A stretch of DNA of 64,000 nucleotides, taken from contig OX123182.2 of the NCBI GenBank assembly GCA_944739405.2, positions 99,861,279 to 99,925,278 on the forward strand, written 5' to 3'. Below, piece after piece: positions 44,857-55,444 of this stretch. The translations under genes and the position numbers were made by a program. Position 1 is the stretch's first letter. The number at the start of each line of letters is the position of its first letter. The DNA comes from Euclidia mi. Taxonomy: Eukaryota; Arthropoda; Insecta; Lepidoptera; Erebidae. The notes under the pieces are model-generated. The model was not told where the DNA came from, made no database searches, and saw only the letters and a list, made by a program, of their open reading frames with translations.

Positions 44857-45825
44857 TTACTTAATAGTTACTTCGTAACAGATACATCACTCCCATACAA
44901 AAGGGACAATACCTACGCTATGATCACCTACAAAATCTTAATAATAATAGCCGTTGTTCGCAGTGAAGAGAAATGTACCCTAATAACTCAAGCAAAGGGT
45001 TGCAGATTGTGTGACTATACGTACAAGCGCGTCGTGGAAGGAAGGCGCTAGGGTTGTTCTTATGATGATTTTGGTAATAAAACGAATGTTGCGAAATAAC
45101 CATATTTTTATTTGCCTTATACCTATATATACACGAGTCAGTTAGTAAATACAATTTGTTAACATATTTAAATAAAAACTAATAATAAGTAATATGTTAT
45201 AAAAGAAATATAATAATCGTACGTAGTAGGGAGCCTATTGCCAATTTCCGTTTATCGGGCACAATACAGTAAGTACGTACATACGATTCTGACATTAAGT
45301 AGATTTTATTTAATAAAGACAACATTTATATTTATTTCTAATAACCTAAAGTTATCAATTTACAAACATTTACATACCTACCTAGTATTTCCTTTCTTAC
45401 CTTTGCTCTAAATAAAATAAATGGTGTTAATTTGTAGAAATTTGAAATAAGTACCTACTTATATCAAATCTTATTCCATTACTTACTACATAAATCATTG
45501 TTTGTCCTTCTGCAATGAAGAAAACAACAAGTTTTCATTTGTTTTGTGCTTTTAACACCCATCCACTGCACAATAACTTCGTGGTTTCATCATTTCTATA
45601 AGTGGGAAGAGCACGAGCGCGGGAAACGTGCCGTGCGTACAAGCTGCCGGGCGTGCGGCGGCCCTCTGTCGTTTGTACCGACAGTGATACACGAAATGGT
45701 AGGTATTTAACGCGCGAATTTGAGCCAGTGACGGGGGCCTGGTTGTGGTGACAGTTCTGACCTTACCTAAACCAATAATTATGGATAGGACCGATTCTTA
45801 TATGTTATACATGTATTAATGTATA
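44857..45825. other. Mostly unassigned; short SINE scrap and CpG-rich patch
   Basis: 45222-45270 has a scrap of the SINE body (GGGAGCCTATTGCC..TTATCGGGCAC, minus). About 45605-45760 is CpG-rich (GCCGGGCGTGCGGCGGCC) without a recognised gene. The rest is AT-rich. Confidence 0.4.
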
Positions 45826-45829
45826 CATT

Positions 45830-46110
45830 ATCGATTATTATGAATAAAAAGAATGACACAAAAAGATATGACTTTTAATAATAGTTTATAAGATTGTTAT
45901 GTTGAGAAAATATAGGAAAGCAAATAAAAGTATAATAGATGTTTATTGCTTCTGACATTATGAGGTTGAATGTTTCTGAATTATGAACATTAGAGACGGG
46001 GTAGTACGGAATTATTGTGATTGTTAGGATGAAAAATGTTAGGAAGAACATTTTCGGATTTCCAATTATCGGAGTTGAAAATTTAGGTGAACTTTGGCGC
46101 ACCCTTTCTG
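45830..46110. repeat. Degenerate array with ~16-nt beat (locus 2)
   Basis: TTAGGATGAAAAATG, TTAGGAAGAACATTT, ATTATGAGGTTGAATG and TTTCTGAATTATGAAC recur at 15-16 nt. The words are complements of those at 42340-42720. Confidence 0.5.
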
Positions 46111-46289
46111 TAGCATATAAATGTCAATGTCAGAACTTTGCCGAAAAGTGCATTTATGAATATAGTTATGATATTAAAAAAATGTTATCTTTGGATTTTC
46201 GATTTCTGTTATTTGTATGTGTAAATGTTACATTCCAACCAATATTATTATAGTAAGTAAAATAATCTAGTTTTGACGTCTGCGTCTAC

Positions 46290-46482
46290 TAAGGAGCCAG
46301 TTGAAAACCAGCGCCGGGCACATATGTCCGGCAATATGCTGAACTGGCCTCCTATTTTTGTACAGACAACAGGCGTGTCCGATTTTTGTCAAGTTATAGA
46401 TTTTTTTCCTCACTTTGTTTATATTATTATCATGTCCTTCGTCTGATATAAAAATAAACGTTTTTTCTTTCTTTCTTTCTTA
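46290..46482 (+). repeat. LINE 3' end with (TTTC)n tail
   Basis: GCCGGGCACATATGTCCGGC, then ATATAAAAATAAACG and (TTTC)n. It is the end of a LINE whose coding part is not present. Confidence 0.55.
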
Positions 46483-47067
46483 CATGAAGCTTCCTCACGA
46501 TGTTTTCCTTAACATTCTCAAATCTGCCCTGAAAACATGTTCTATCGTAAGTCAACTTTGTAAGTTATTTCAACTAGGTTGACTTATTTTTGGATCTGGT
46601 CTGTTAAACTTACGACCGACAGCTCGATTATCACTTTTTCTCTGATGAGTACTAATGTATAATATTAATTAGTGATGAGTTATAATGATAACAGCCCTCT
46701 TCAGAGAAAATATAAATGTCTATATAAATATTTCGTTTTGGGTCTGGCTGCTATTTATCTATTGCGTCTATATCCATATTTACGTCTGTTTGTGAGTTAT
46801 TTGATTGGCATTCTACATCCTCTGCCTAGACCTAGATCAGATGGCCCTGTGAGTACGTTATCCGGGCAATGATTCATTACAGGACGCCCTTCTTAGCTAA
46901 ACGGGGAAAATCATCTCCTATCTTAGATCGTCTTGGATCACTTTGAGATTGTTGTATGAAATAGAGAAGATACGGCAAAATTTATTCAAATTTCGTTTTA
47001 GTTATGTTGAAAAATAAAGTGAAATTGAATAAGAAATATATCTGTTAGGCACTTCGCTTGTACAAGA
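46483..47067. other. Unassigned DNA
   Basis: A short CCTCACGATGTTTTCCTTAA scrap of a retroposon lies at the start; otherwise nothing was recognised. Confidence 0.4.
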
Positions 47068-47236
47068 CTAGAGGACGCCAGCAGCTACGCCTGCATTTTT
47101 TTAATTCACCCGTTTTGGCCGATCCCGTGGGAATTTCGGGAAATCCCTTCTTAGTGATCTCTTATAAATGCCAAATTTCAGCTTCATGCGCCCAATAGTT
47201 TCGGCTGTAGCGTGTCTGTCAGTCAGTCAGTAACAA
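47068..47236 (-). mobile_element. Helitron-like copy
   Basis: Minus-strand 3' end: TGCAGGCGTAGCTGCTGGCG, then TCCTCTAG|T at 47068-47071. Inside are CCCGTGGGAATTTCGGGAAA and GTCTGTCAGTCAGTCAGTAAC. It is nearly identical to the copy starting at 63869. Confidence 0.7.
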
Positions 47237-47539
47237 TAATATAATATATCATTTATTTCGGAAAAGTTTCCATAATCATGAAATAAAAATTACACTCACA
47301 TTACAAAATATTCAAAATTAAAATTAGCAATCAGAAATCCAATTCTCCCCAATAATTCTAACATCGCTGCAACTATATAAGTTAAATTAGACGATAATGA
47401 TATTAAATTTTATTAGTATAACCCAAAAAGAAAATCTAATCTCATGTCGCTCAAAATACAGTTTCGATGTCATTTGTAAAATACGAGATTTGGATTTCTG
47501 CCTAATTTAAGTACCTTTCCTCTGCACCGGTACCGCTGC

Positions 47540-50286
47540 AATGTCTACGGGACCAGTGCATAAGGAATGGACAGTCCGGTTTACCTGCTATATTTAGTAG
47601 AATGCTATCGTGGCTTCTACGCATTCTGCTCATCAGGGATGCAGTCCTTTTACGTAAGATCGCTTCGAAACTTTATATGTTTGCCTCCGAAAACATGCCT
47701 GATGCGCTACAAAACCGCGGAAGTCCCAATAATACCCGGAAGGCATTATTATATTGCACGCGAAGAGCTTTATAGGTTCTCTGCGTATATTTGATCCACA
47801 GGCTGCAGGTATAAAAAGTCTGGCAGTATACCTTGAACAGTGTCATTTTTACTTCTTTTGTACACTTTGCAAACCTGCGGACCAGCATATTGCATCGAAC
47901 CGACAAAGCCCTTCGTTCCCTCTCTATATCAACATCATCACTTTTTTTCTTATTTAAGACGTGCCCAAGGTATGTAAACTGTGCCACGTTTTTCAGTGCC
48001 ACTCCATAAATGTATACCGGTGGGACCGCCTCAGGTTTTCTGGAGCGTGTCTGAAAAACCATAGCCTCACTTTTCCCAACATTGTATAGTAGACCATGAG
48101 CAGTGGCATATTGTTCACACACTCTAAGCAACCATCTAAGCGCATCAACAGAGGGGCTCAGTAAAGCCATGTCATCAGCATAGCTGATACTATTGATAAT
48201 CTTACCATCAATAGAGTATCCGATTGGTATCGGATACAGTACTGGTGTACTACTGAGCTCCTCGATCAGCTGATCGATGTATAGACTGAAGAGCGCTGGG
48301 GAAGTCACTCCCCCTTGCCTCACACCACACTTCAGCCCATACTCATCAGACAATGCACCCGACCATCTAACCTGAGTAATTTGGTGGCTTTCTCGCGCAT
48401 TTTTAACCATAGGATGTCATAATTAACCAGGTTGAAAGCCTTAGAGAGGTCAAGAAAAGCAGCATACACGGGCGTATTCCTATCTGTATAGTACCTAACA
48501 GTGTGTTTAAGTGCTAGAATAGCAGTTTCGGTCGACAACCCTGCTCTAAAACCGAATTGCGAATCATACGGTTTAAGCTGCTCAGACACTCTACGCTCAA
48601 TCACACAATCAAGAACCTTGGCTATTACAGTCGCAATGGAGATAGGCCTATAGTTATCTTTGTCTGCCGCATCCTTGCTTTTACTCATGACTATTGGTAC
48701 AACTATTGTTCTCATCAGCTCTGTTGGTAAATAGGAATGTCTAACACAAAAGTTAAATAGCATTGATAAAGCCCTAGTTAGATGCTGACCAGCACTTTGT
48801 AAATGTTCTATGCTGAGACCATCATGACCCGGAGATTTACCCCTGGTCATGGATTTAACAATGTTTTTTATTTCTTTTGCGGATATATTCAGTGGTATTC
48901 CAGACAAGACCTCTAGCGCGACACGTTCCCGACCAATATCAACTTGACGCGGGGTTACTCTAAAGTGACTCCTGAACATATCAGCAATTGCCCCGGTTTC
49001 AGTCACGCCGTCGACGTTCATAGGAACCGCTGGTTTTGGGTTTAATCTTTGAGTGGATTTCCAAAAATTCTGAAAATTCTTATTTTTATGCTGATTCGCC
49101 ATAATATTCAATTTAATTTGCTCCTTATGATCCTGACAATATTTTATTTTTGCTTAAAAATCTTTCGCGTCTCATTCATTTCGACAAATATTAATCCAGT
49201 GCCAGGTTTTCCATACCACACCCAGTTTAGAAAAGCCCTTCTAGCATTACTATGAGCGGCTCTAACATATCTATTCCATCCTGTCACTAACATCTCTTAC
49301 TACACCAAAACTGTGTACTGCAGCTTCCCGGAGCGATGTCACTATAGTATTATACAGGTTATCAATTACTAATCTATGTTTATTATTCCGACAAAAATTA
49401 TCACAGCAGTTTCTAAAGTCAGAAGGTAAGTCTATCACTTTCAGTTTCTCCATACATAAACTATAGTAACAGTTTATTTGTGAAGCATTTTTTTCACCCC
49501 ATAATGCTTTATCAGGTTTTTTAGGCAACTGTCTGATTGTTGCATCCATTGGCCTCACCATTCTTACATCAACTTGACATGAGAGTGGAAAGTGATCTGA
49601 CCAATAGATGTCATAGTAGACTTCAACACTATTAAGTGAGTTCCATGCAGCCTCAGATACTATGCAAAGGTCAAGCCAACGTCTGCTGCCACAACTATCA
49701 CTGACAAATGTATAAGTTTTAGAGTCACTACCTAATATCTTATAGTCAGCACAAATCCATTTTTGTTCAACACAAAAACTTTACAATTCTCACCAGGGTG
49801 TGCATTAAAGTCACCTAAGATATACACATATTCTGCATTGGCGCTTTCAACTATAGCTGCTATTTCTCCTAAACATTCGCATAATTCATTTAAATTATCA
49901 AGACAATCCGTCGGCATGTAAACACTAAATAAAAGTTAAGTACGGTCATCGCATGTGGCTTTGATGGCTGCAATGCGATCACTCATACAGGATATAATTG
50001 AAACGGATGTAAATACAGACCTCCTCCACAATAGTGCCACACCACCGTATTTTCTACCCCTCAATATTCCTGCCGACGTATCAACAGCCGATTTACCGAA
50101 ATAACCAAAATTAACATCTACATTACCAAGTACAGAAATCTCGTCTGGCAACAGCCAGGTTTCTTGTAAAGCAATTAGATCCGCAGCTTTACACAAATGT
50201 TGTATACATTCAATTGACCTCTTTAAAGATTTGCAATTATAACTTAGCAAGTTAGTATTCAAACATGTATGTGTTGTACTGTCCAT
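47540..50286 (-). pseudogene. CR1/L2-like LINE ORF2 (EN and RT), broken
   Basis: Read on the minus strand from 50286, the EN domain shows LLSYNCKSLKRS, LQETWLL, GRKYGGVALLWRR, a frameshift near 49925, LGDFNAHPG and YWSDHFPL. The RT (49111-47673) has GKSPGHDGLSIEHLQ, NYRPISIATV, FGFRAGLSTETA and AFLDLSKAFN (motif A). A deletion-plus-frameshift near 48380 follows, where about 20 residues are missing, then GVRQGGVTSPALF and SYADDMALLSP (motif C, intact). The C-terminus runs past a TAA near 47673 to about 47565. EN and RT catalytic residues survive, but there are at least three disruptions. Clade placement (CR1, L2 or Rex1-like) is tentative. Confidence 0.85.
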
Positions 50287-50315
50287 TGACTTACTTGTTC
50301 GATCACTCGGCTACA

Positions 50316-50490
50316 TTACCCACTGTAATCAACAAACCTGCGAAACGATACACCATTCGGCCATAAGTTCACATCCATAAAAACATTTAATTTACGTTTA
50401 GGTATCAAAAATTTATAAGCCGCGTACCCCTTATTTCTTTTCATGTTCATCCCTTGCAGCGTAATCTCAACATTAGTCTTGCTTTTAATG
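50316..50490 (-). pseudogene. LINE ORF1 C-terminal fragment
   Basis: The minus frame reads VEITLQGMNMKRNKGYAAYK, then FLIPKRKLNVFMDVNLWPNG and VSFRRFVDYSG before TAA at 50316-50318. A basic segment ending in LWP.GV.FRRF is the usual end of ORF1 in this LINE group. ORF2 starts 30 bp downstream at 50286. The 5' side is cut by a Helitron scrap. Confidence 0.65.
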
Positions 50491-50492
50491 TA

Positions 50493-50527
50493 TGGACGTA
50501 GTAACGCAAGGATTTTATATATTAAGA
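50493..50527 (-). mobile_element. Short Helitron 5' end
   Basis: Minus-strand A|TCTTAATATATAAAATCC, then TTGCGTTACTACG, begins at 50527 and matches other Helitron 5' ends, but only about 35 bp remain next to the LINE. Confidence 0.5.
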
Positions 50528-50529
50528 TA

Positions 50530-50936
50530 TGTAGTAGGTAAATAGAGATGTAAGGTATCTGTCATTCTTATAAAAGTAATGGCGTACAAAATTGTGGGAG
50601 CCACAAAACCCATTATGTCCCATAGTCGAGCCACTGTGGACAGCATAGTGCGTTTGGTGCACTTATCATCTGGTGGTGAGACGTCAAACCGAAAACTATC
50701 GCAGGATTTGTCCCAGCGTAAACCGAGAACCTTATGCGGTACAGACTTCTCAAACTCAATGTCTGGAGAAGCCTTATGAGAATCTGGTATGTGTGCGAGA
50801 ACCTCCTTAGAGTTGCTTGTCCATTTGACAAGATCAAACTGGCCTCGCTTGAAAAGCTGAATAAGCTCTTCACAAAGCGAAATTGCTAGCGGAGCGGATA
50901 TGACACTACAGGCAATGTTATCCATATACAAAGCGG
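50530..50936 (-). pseudogene. BEL/Pao LTR retrotransposon pol fragment
   Basis: The minus frame carries the end of the RT palm and the following region of BEL/Pao polyprotein: a YMDN sequence in place of the usual YVDD, LCEELIQLFKRGQFDLVKWT, HKVLGLRWDKSCDSFRFDV, and TMLSTVARLWDIMGFVAPT. The catalytic box is mutated and the piece is short (about 130 codons). Its upstream end fuses directly to the satellite at 50937-51147. This is an old genomic fragment with no intact domain. Confidence 0.82.
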
Positions 50937-51147
50937 AAGTGTAGTATAGTATAGTGTAGCGTAGCGTAGCGTAGCGTAGCGTAGCATAGCATAGCATGGC
51001 ATAGCATAGCATAGCGTAGCATAGTGTAGCATAGCGTAGCATAGCGTAGCATAGCGTAGCATAACGTAGCATAGCGTAGCATAGCGTAGCATAGCGTAGC
51101 ATAGCGTAGCATAGCGTAGCATAGCGTAGCATAGCATAGCGTAGCAT
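50937..51147. repeat. Pentanucleotide satellite (TAGCR)n, ~210 bp
   Basis: GTAGC and ATAGC units alternate, many as the decamer GTAGCATAGC. Open frames through it (MLRYATLCYA-type) are artefacts. It lies exactly between two BEL-derived pieces. Confidence 0.95.
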
Positions 51148-51750
51148 CACTCACTCACCTCGAGTCATTGCCGCTGGCAGACGCGGAGTTTGCGAATCCG
51201 GCTCGAAGGACCAAAAAAATAGTTCGGCGTTACACCGAAACCGTAGGGTTCTAGGCGACTTGGAGAAGGAAATGGACTGTATACAGAGGATAGCGGTTCT
51301 TCGCCGCCTAGGAGATGGTTACGGGAAGGGGTGATTTAGTGGGTATAGGATATTTCAAGGATGGAGGGCACTTACCTTATACAACCTTCTTCGTTTCCGT
51401 AGGGCAGTCTCCTGGTGGTTTCGTGATGCAGCTGCTTGTTTTCACTTCAATTCACTGTCAATCCCACTTGCGAGCGGTTTATATATGCGGTAATAAATCA
51501 CATACAGCGATGCGGCGCGATACGAACGAGACGGCGTTCTCAGCGATCGGAATGTTCTGGACTGTCACTCGCGTCCACGATCGCGGCGACGAATCAGGCG
51601 AAGGCAGTGCCTCTTCCAGGGAGTGGGATAGAGCGGGACGGAAATATGGTATCGTTCGCACTAGACGTGGAACGATTGATCTTGATGCGATTAGTTATAT
51701 ATAGGAAGGTAGATGGCGCTACCAAGTAACTAACGGGCTCTTCCACTACA
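51148..51750 (-). mobile_element. BEL/Pao 5' LTR and leader
   Basis: On the minus strand the LTR would start TGTAGTGGAAGAGCCC (51750). It contains a TATATAAACCGCTCGC promoter box near 51480 and leads to a leader with TTTGGTCCTTCGAGCCGG (about 51208), a sequence I associate with the gag start of BEL elements. The LTR 3' boundary is uncertain (near 51370). gag and most of pol are missing. Confidence 0.6.
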
Positions 51751-52229
51751 GTCAACGTAATTTAGCATTCCCTTTTACCATCATTCAAATTATAACCCCA
51801 AAATCCTACTTTACTAACCAAACAAGAAAACATAATACCTTTTAAACTCCCCACATCCATAAATATAAATCAAATTCTTGACAAACGAACAACCCGACAC
51901 GATGTTACACATGTGACAATTTCATCCACTTGCCAGTAAAGATAAATTCCTCGTTCCCCGAACTAAATTCATTTGTTGATAAATGTAAGTATGCAAGGAC
52001 TTCTACAGGCCCCAATGAATTCACAAATGTAAAATTACGATTTGATTTTGTATTTTAATTCTTGTAATGTATGTGTTACTGTATGATTTTAAGAAATAAA
52101 TAACCCAAGAGAAGTCATGTTCCAAGCGACGAATGAAAGGCGAGTAAAAGAGGTCTCTGACAATTTTGGAGAAACTTGGCTGAACAGATAGTGTGTTGAA
52201 TTAATGAAGGTTGCCATTAAAAAAATACA
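51751..52229. other. Unassigned AT-rich DNA
   Basis: Nothing was recognised. Confidence 0.4.
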
Positions 52230-52505
52230 AAGGGATAGTGATATTCCATGGTTTAGACTAGTGGCAGTGACTACCTATAACGAAAGAAAGAAAAGTCAAA
52301 GATTTTCATGACAGTCGGGACCGAAGGCCATCGGATATACGTGCATCGTACATAGGTGCCATCCAGGCAATCGATAATTAAGAATATCTGTATAATACAC
52401 CGAAATAACTCCCAAAAGTCAATGGTGCACGCTGTGATGTTGAACTCGATGCCCTCTGCATGGCAGTTTGTTGGTATCTCAACTAGGCTATCGCTGCTCC
52501 TGCAG
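52230..52505 (-). repeat. Two SINE fragments
   Basis: 52230-52345 matches the 5S-SINE-related body (GATAGTGATATTCCATGGTT). 52370-52500 is a tRNA-like head on the minus strand with A box TAGCCTAGTTG and GGCATCGAGTTCAACATC, close to the head at 10020-10160. Confidence 0.55.
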
Positions 52506-52799
52506 TTGCTGTATTCCTTATACGACTATAATGAAGCCAAGACGATGTTGCTAGCAACAGTGCTGAAATATCAGATATTGGTGAGAAAGATACGGTACAT
52601 AATATCTTGAAAGATTAAATAAAATGATCAATTTACTCATTTACAATTTTAAGAGTTCTTTAAATATTTGAATAATCTTCACTGTGTCAAAAAATGATCC
52701 CGTTTTTTAGATAATACTTTTACATAATTATGAAATTTACTTAAAAAAACCCTTAACCGTTATTATTGGGTGTATTATTTCTACGTGCCTACCAACTTA

Positions 52800-52914
52800 C
52801 TATAAATGGGTTATATTTGTACCTATGTATCTACTTACCCTTGTATGTAACATGACGATTGTACGTTGTTATGATGAGACAATAAAGATATTACTTACTT
52901 ACTTACTTACTTAA
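52800..52914 (+). repeat. LINE 3' end with (TTAC)n tail
   Basis: CGTTGTTATGATGAGACAAT, then AAAGATATTAC and (TTAC)n, is a retroposon 3' end without coding sequence. Confidence 0.55.
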
Positions 52915-53094
52915 AAAAATGCGTTATGCTCGTTCCAGTGTGAGATAACGTGCCTAATTTTATATGTGCGTGTGAGTGAAATATTGCGTTTACCACACTC
53001 TGGAGTCCGACTGTTGTTTTTATCGAACGAATACAATACATGTGCAAGCTGTTCACTTATGAACGTTCCGGGTAAATGTTTTTGTTTTATTATA

Positions 53095-53245
53095 GTACGC
53101 GGCAAACGAGCAGACGGATCGCCTGATGGTTAGCAATTACCGCCGCCCATGGACACAAGCAACACCACAGGAGTCACAAATGTGTTGCTGCACCTTGGGG
53201 TTGGGAAAAGGGATAGGATGAGGAGAGGGATAAGGGAGAAGGAAG
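53095..53245 (-). repeat. Retroposon tail fragment
   Basis: CGGCAAACGAGCAGACGGAT, CGCCTGATGGTTAGCAATTA and CCGCCGCCCATGGACAC are the complement of the family seen at 8815-8888. A T-rich run at its left is the poly-A of the minus strand. Confidence 0.6.
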
Positions 53246-53387
53246 AGTGTAAATAAATATCACTCACCGAACGAAACGCAACAGTTTAGGTACTGCTACT
53301 TTACGTCTAATTTCTGTGAAATCAGCAAGGCTCTACTAACTACTACTACTGTTATACTTACATTAGAATTTCAATATTTTTATTTTA

Positions 53388-54140
53388 TTATTCCTCAATT
53401 TGACTTCTAATCATCTTCAAGATGGCGTTTGTTTTTTTAGCTGTAGGTATGTGCTGTTTAGTAAATACCCAAGTGTAGTGGGTTTGAGCTAGGTATTCTC
53501 TCGTTTTCCATAAATTCATTTGCTTTAATATTGTTTGCCATAACCATCCCCGATCATAATATTTACTTGCACTAATATCATTTATACTAATAACGTTTGC
53601 CTTAACAACGCAACAGTGATAACTTTTATTTGTCATAAATTGACTTTCTATAACAACATAAATATAATAATAATTAGTTTCTATAAGCAACAAATCTCAT
53701 AATCGACTCTTGACATAATCAAAATTTGATATAATTATGAAAATAATACATAATATTGTTAGGTAGAAATTAATTATCGTTAACACCCCGACTCAGTGCA
53801 ATCCGACTCGGATAGGTTAGGTTAGGTTAGGGTTCTCTTTTGACCCTTTTGACCCAAAAATAGGAGCCCTGCGAAGCAATAAAAGGCAAAATATGGTGAA
53901 TAAAAGTTATGGAAAATGGCATTATTGAAACCGAAAATTATAGCAAATACATTTATGGATTTAAATTATTATGACACTTGATCGATTATGACCAATGGAA
54001 TTAGTGAAAGTCATTTTATTTCATTTCACGATTATGGCAACTGAAGCGTTATTTCTAATGAAGTTATGGCAAATACCAGTATGGCATATGAAATTATGGC
54101 ATTTTAAATTATGGCAAACATTAGTAAACCTTTGCGCTAC
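53388..54140. repeat. Palindromic array with ~16-nt beat (locus 3)
   Basis: The right half repeats TTATGGCAA-type words every 14-17 nt (53900-54120). The left half repeats the complement, TTTGCCATAA-type (53500-53680). The centre (53785-53835) holds a short GTTAGGTTAGGTTAGG run. Long frames arise from the repeated words. Confidence 0.6.
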
Positions 54141-54479
54141 ATATTGACGACATTTTGTTTCATCGATAAAGTGTGATGTCGGGTGTGGGTATTCTGAATA
54201 CCGTTAATATTCTGTCATGGAGTATCGATTTGCCCCACTTACTTAGTTACACTTTTCACTCAATTATATCACAAGGGGTTACAGCTGCTAAAACTCAGCC
54301 TAGCCATTGTGCTTATTTCATATAACAAAACATAATAAATAAATGTTATCCCTTCCCTTAGCTAAATACATGTTATCCCCTACTAAATTTATAATCACAA
54401 AAGATTTTACTAAGATTCAATAATCACAGTAAAGTTTGATTATTATATTGAGATATGAAAGAATATCGCTACTTCTTGT

Positions 54480-54695
54480 GATTTTAACCGACCTCATATT
54501 GTACACATACTAAACTCTGCGGCTATGCGTGATTTTTAGCCACTTTCCAAAAATTCGAGAATTGAATTTTCATTAAATGATCTCAAACACTTTTCGAGTG
54601 ATATGCATCCAAAATATCAGCTTCTTCCGCCCCGTAGTTCAAGTTGTGCGAGTCTGTCAGTCAGCGAGTCAGCAACAGAAGAAAAATTGTTTATA
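54480..54695 (-). mobile_element. Degenerate Helitron-like copy
   Basis: CAGCTTCTTCCGCCCCGTAG and GTCTGTCAGTCAGCGAGTCA correspond to the internal motif of the Helitron family in the window. The ends are not recognisable. Confidence 0.45.
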
Positions 54696-55444
54696 TTGAT
54701 AAGTGAGTTAGATAACTTGAAATTTGTTCTGATGTTCAGATGAACATCACAACGAACGTAGTAAATGATGTTTTAAATATAATGCACTATAAAGCAAACA
54801 GGCTTTGCAAGTATACCAAGCATCTAAGCGAATGAACTAAAACATGGTGGCGCAAAAGAAAATAAATAAACTCTTTAGTTCGGATAACATAATAATGAAA
54901 CGCGGTCCACAGGAAAGTGATACAGAATATCGTCACATGTTACGCTGATAAACTATATTTTTCTCATAAATTCATTTATTACTCTTCATTTTCCTTGTAT
55001 TTTTATTTTTCTGTATATATTATGATCAAGGTCTTTTATGAATATTTTATTTAGGGTAGATTTGTTTTACTGAACCTATACTATTTTGTTAATTGCATGT
55101 TTTTTTGTAATCCGGTTAGAAAATACATTTATTTTTCCTTTTTACTAGGTTTTTATCATTGGGTAATATTCAGCATCTATCGTTTGATTAACTCCATGCA
55201 TGCTGTTACTTAGCGTTCCTGACTGCCTTGATATCATAGATTCGATTTTTTTAGTGTTCACTTATACGCTTACCATATTTATTATTTAGACTTTGTTTTT
55301 CTATTTAATAAAACTTGGTTTGCTCTATCTTACAACAACTATTCTTTTCACAATATATTTACATGATGTTATTTCAGAATGAACCTTAAATCTAATGTAT
55401 ATAAAACCTGTTTGTAGTAAACCTTAAAAATACTATCACAAATA
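54696..55444. other. Unassigned AT-rich DNA
   Basis: Nothing was recognised up to the Tc1 boundary. Confidence 0.4.

Noticed and set aside
45605..45760. CpG-rich patch as a host gene promoter or first exon
   Set aside because: A GGTAGGT donor-like site follows, but no open frame or downstream exon could be recognised.
50937..51147. Long open frames through the TAGCR array (MLRYATLCYA-type repeats)
   Set aside because: They arise because the satellite lacks stops in those frames; no start context or conserved text.
51315..51704. 129-codon plus-strand frame
   Set aside because: It lies antisense to the BEL LTR and leader and has no recognisable protein features.
53814..53832. Telomeric repeat tract (TTAGG)n
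   Set aside because: Only three units; too short to claim telomere origin.
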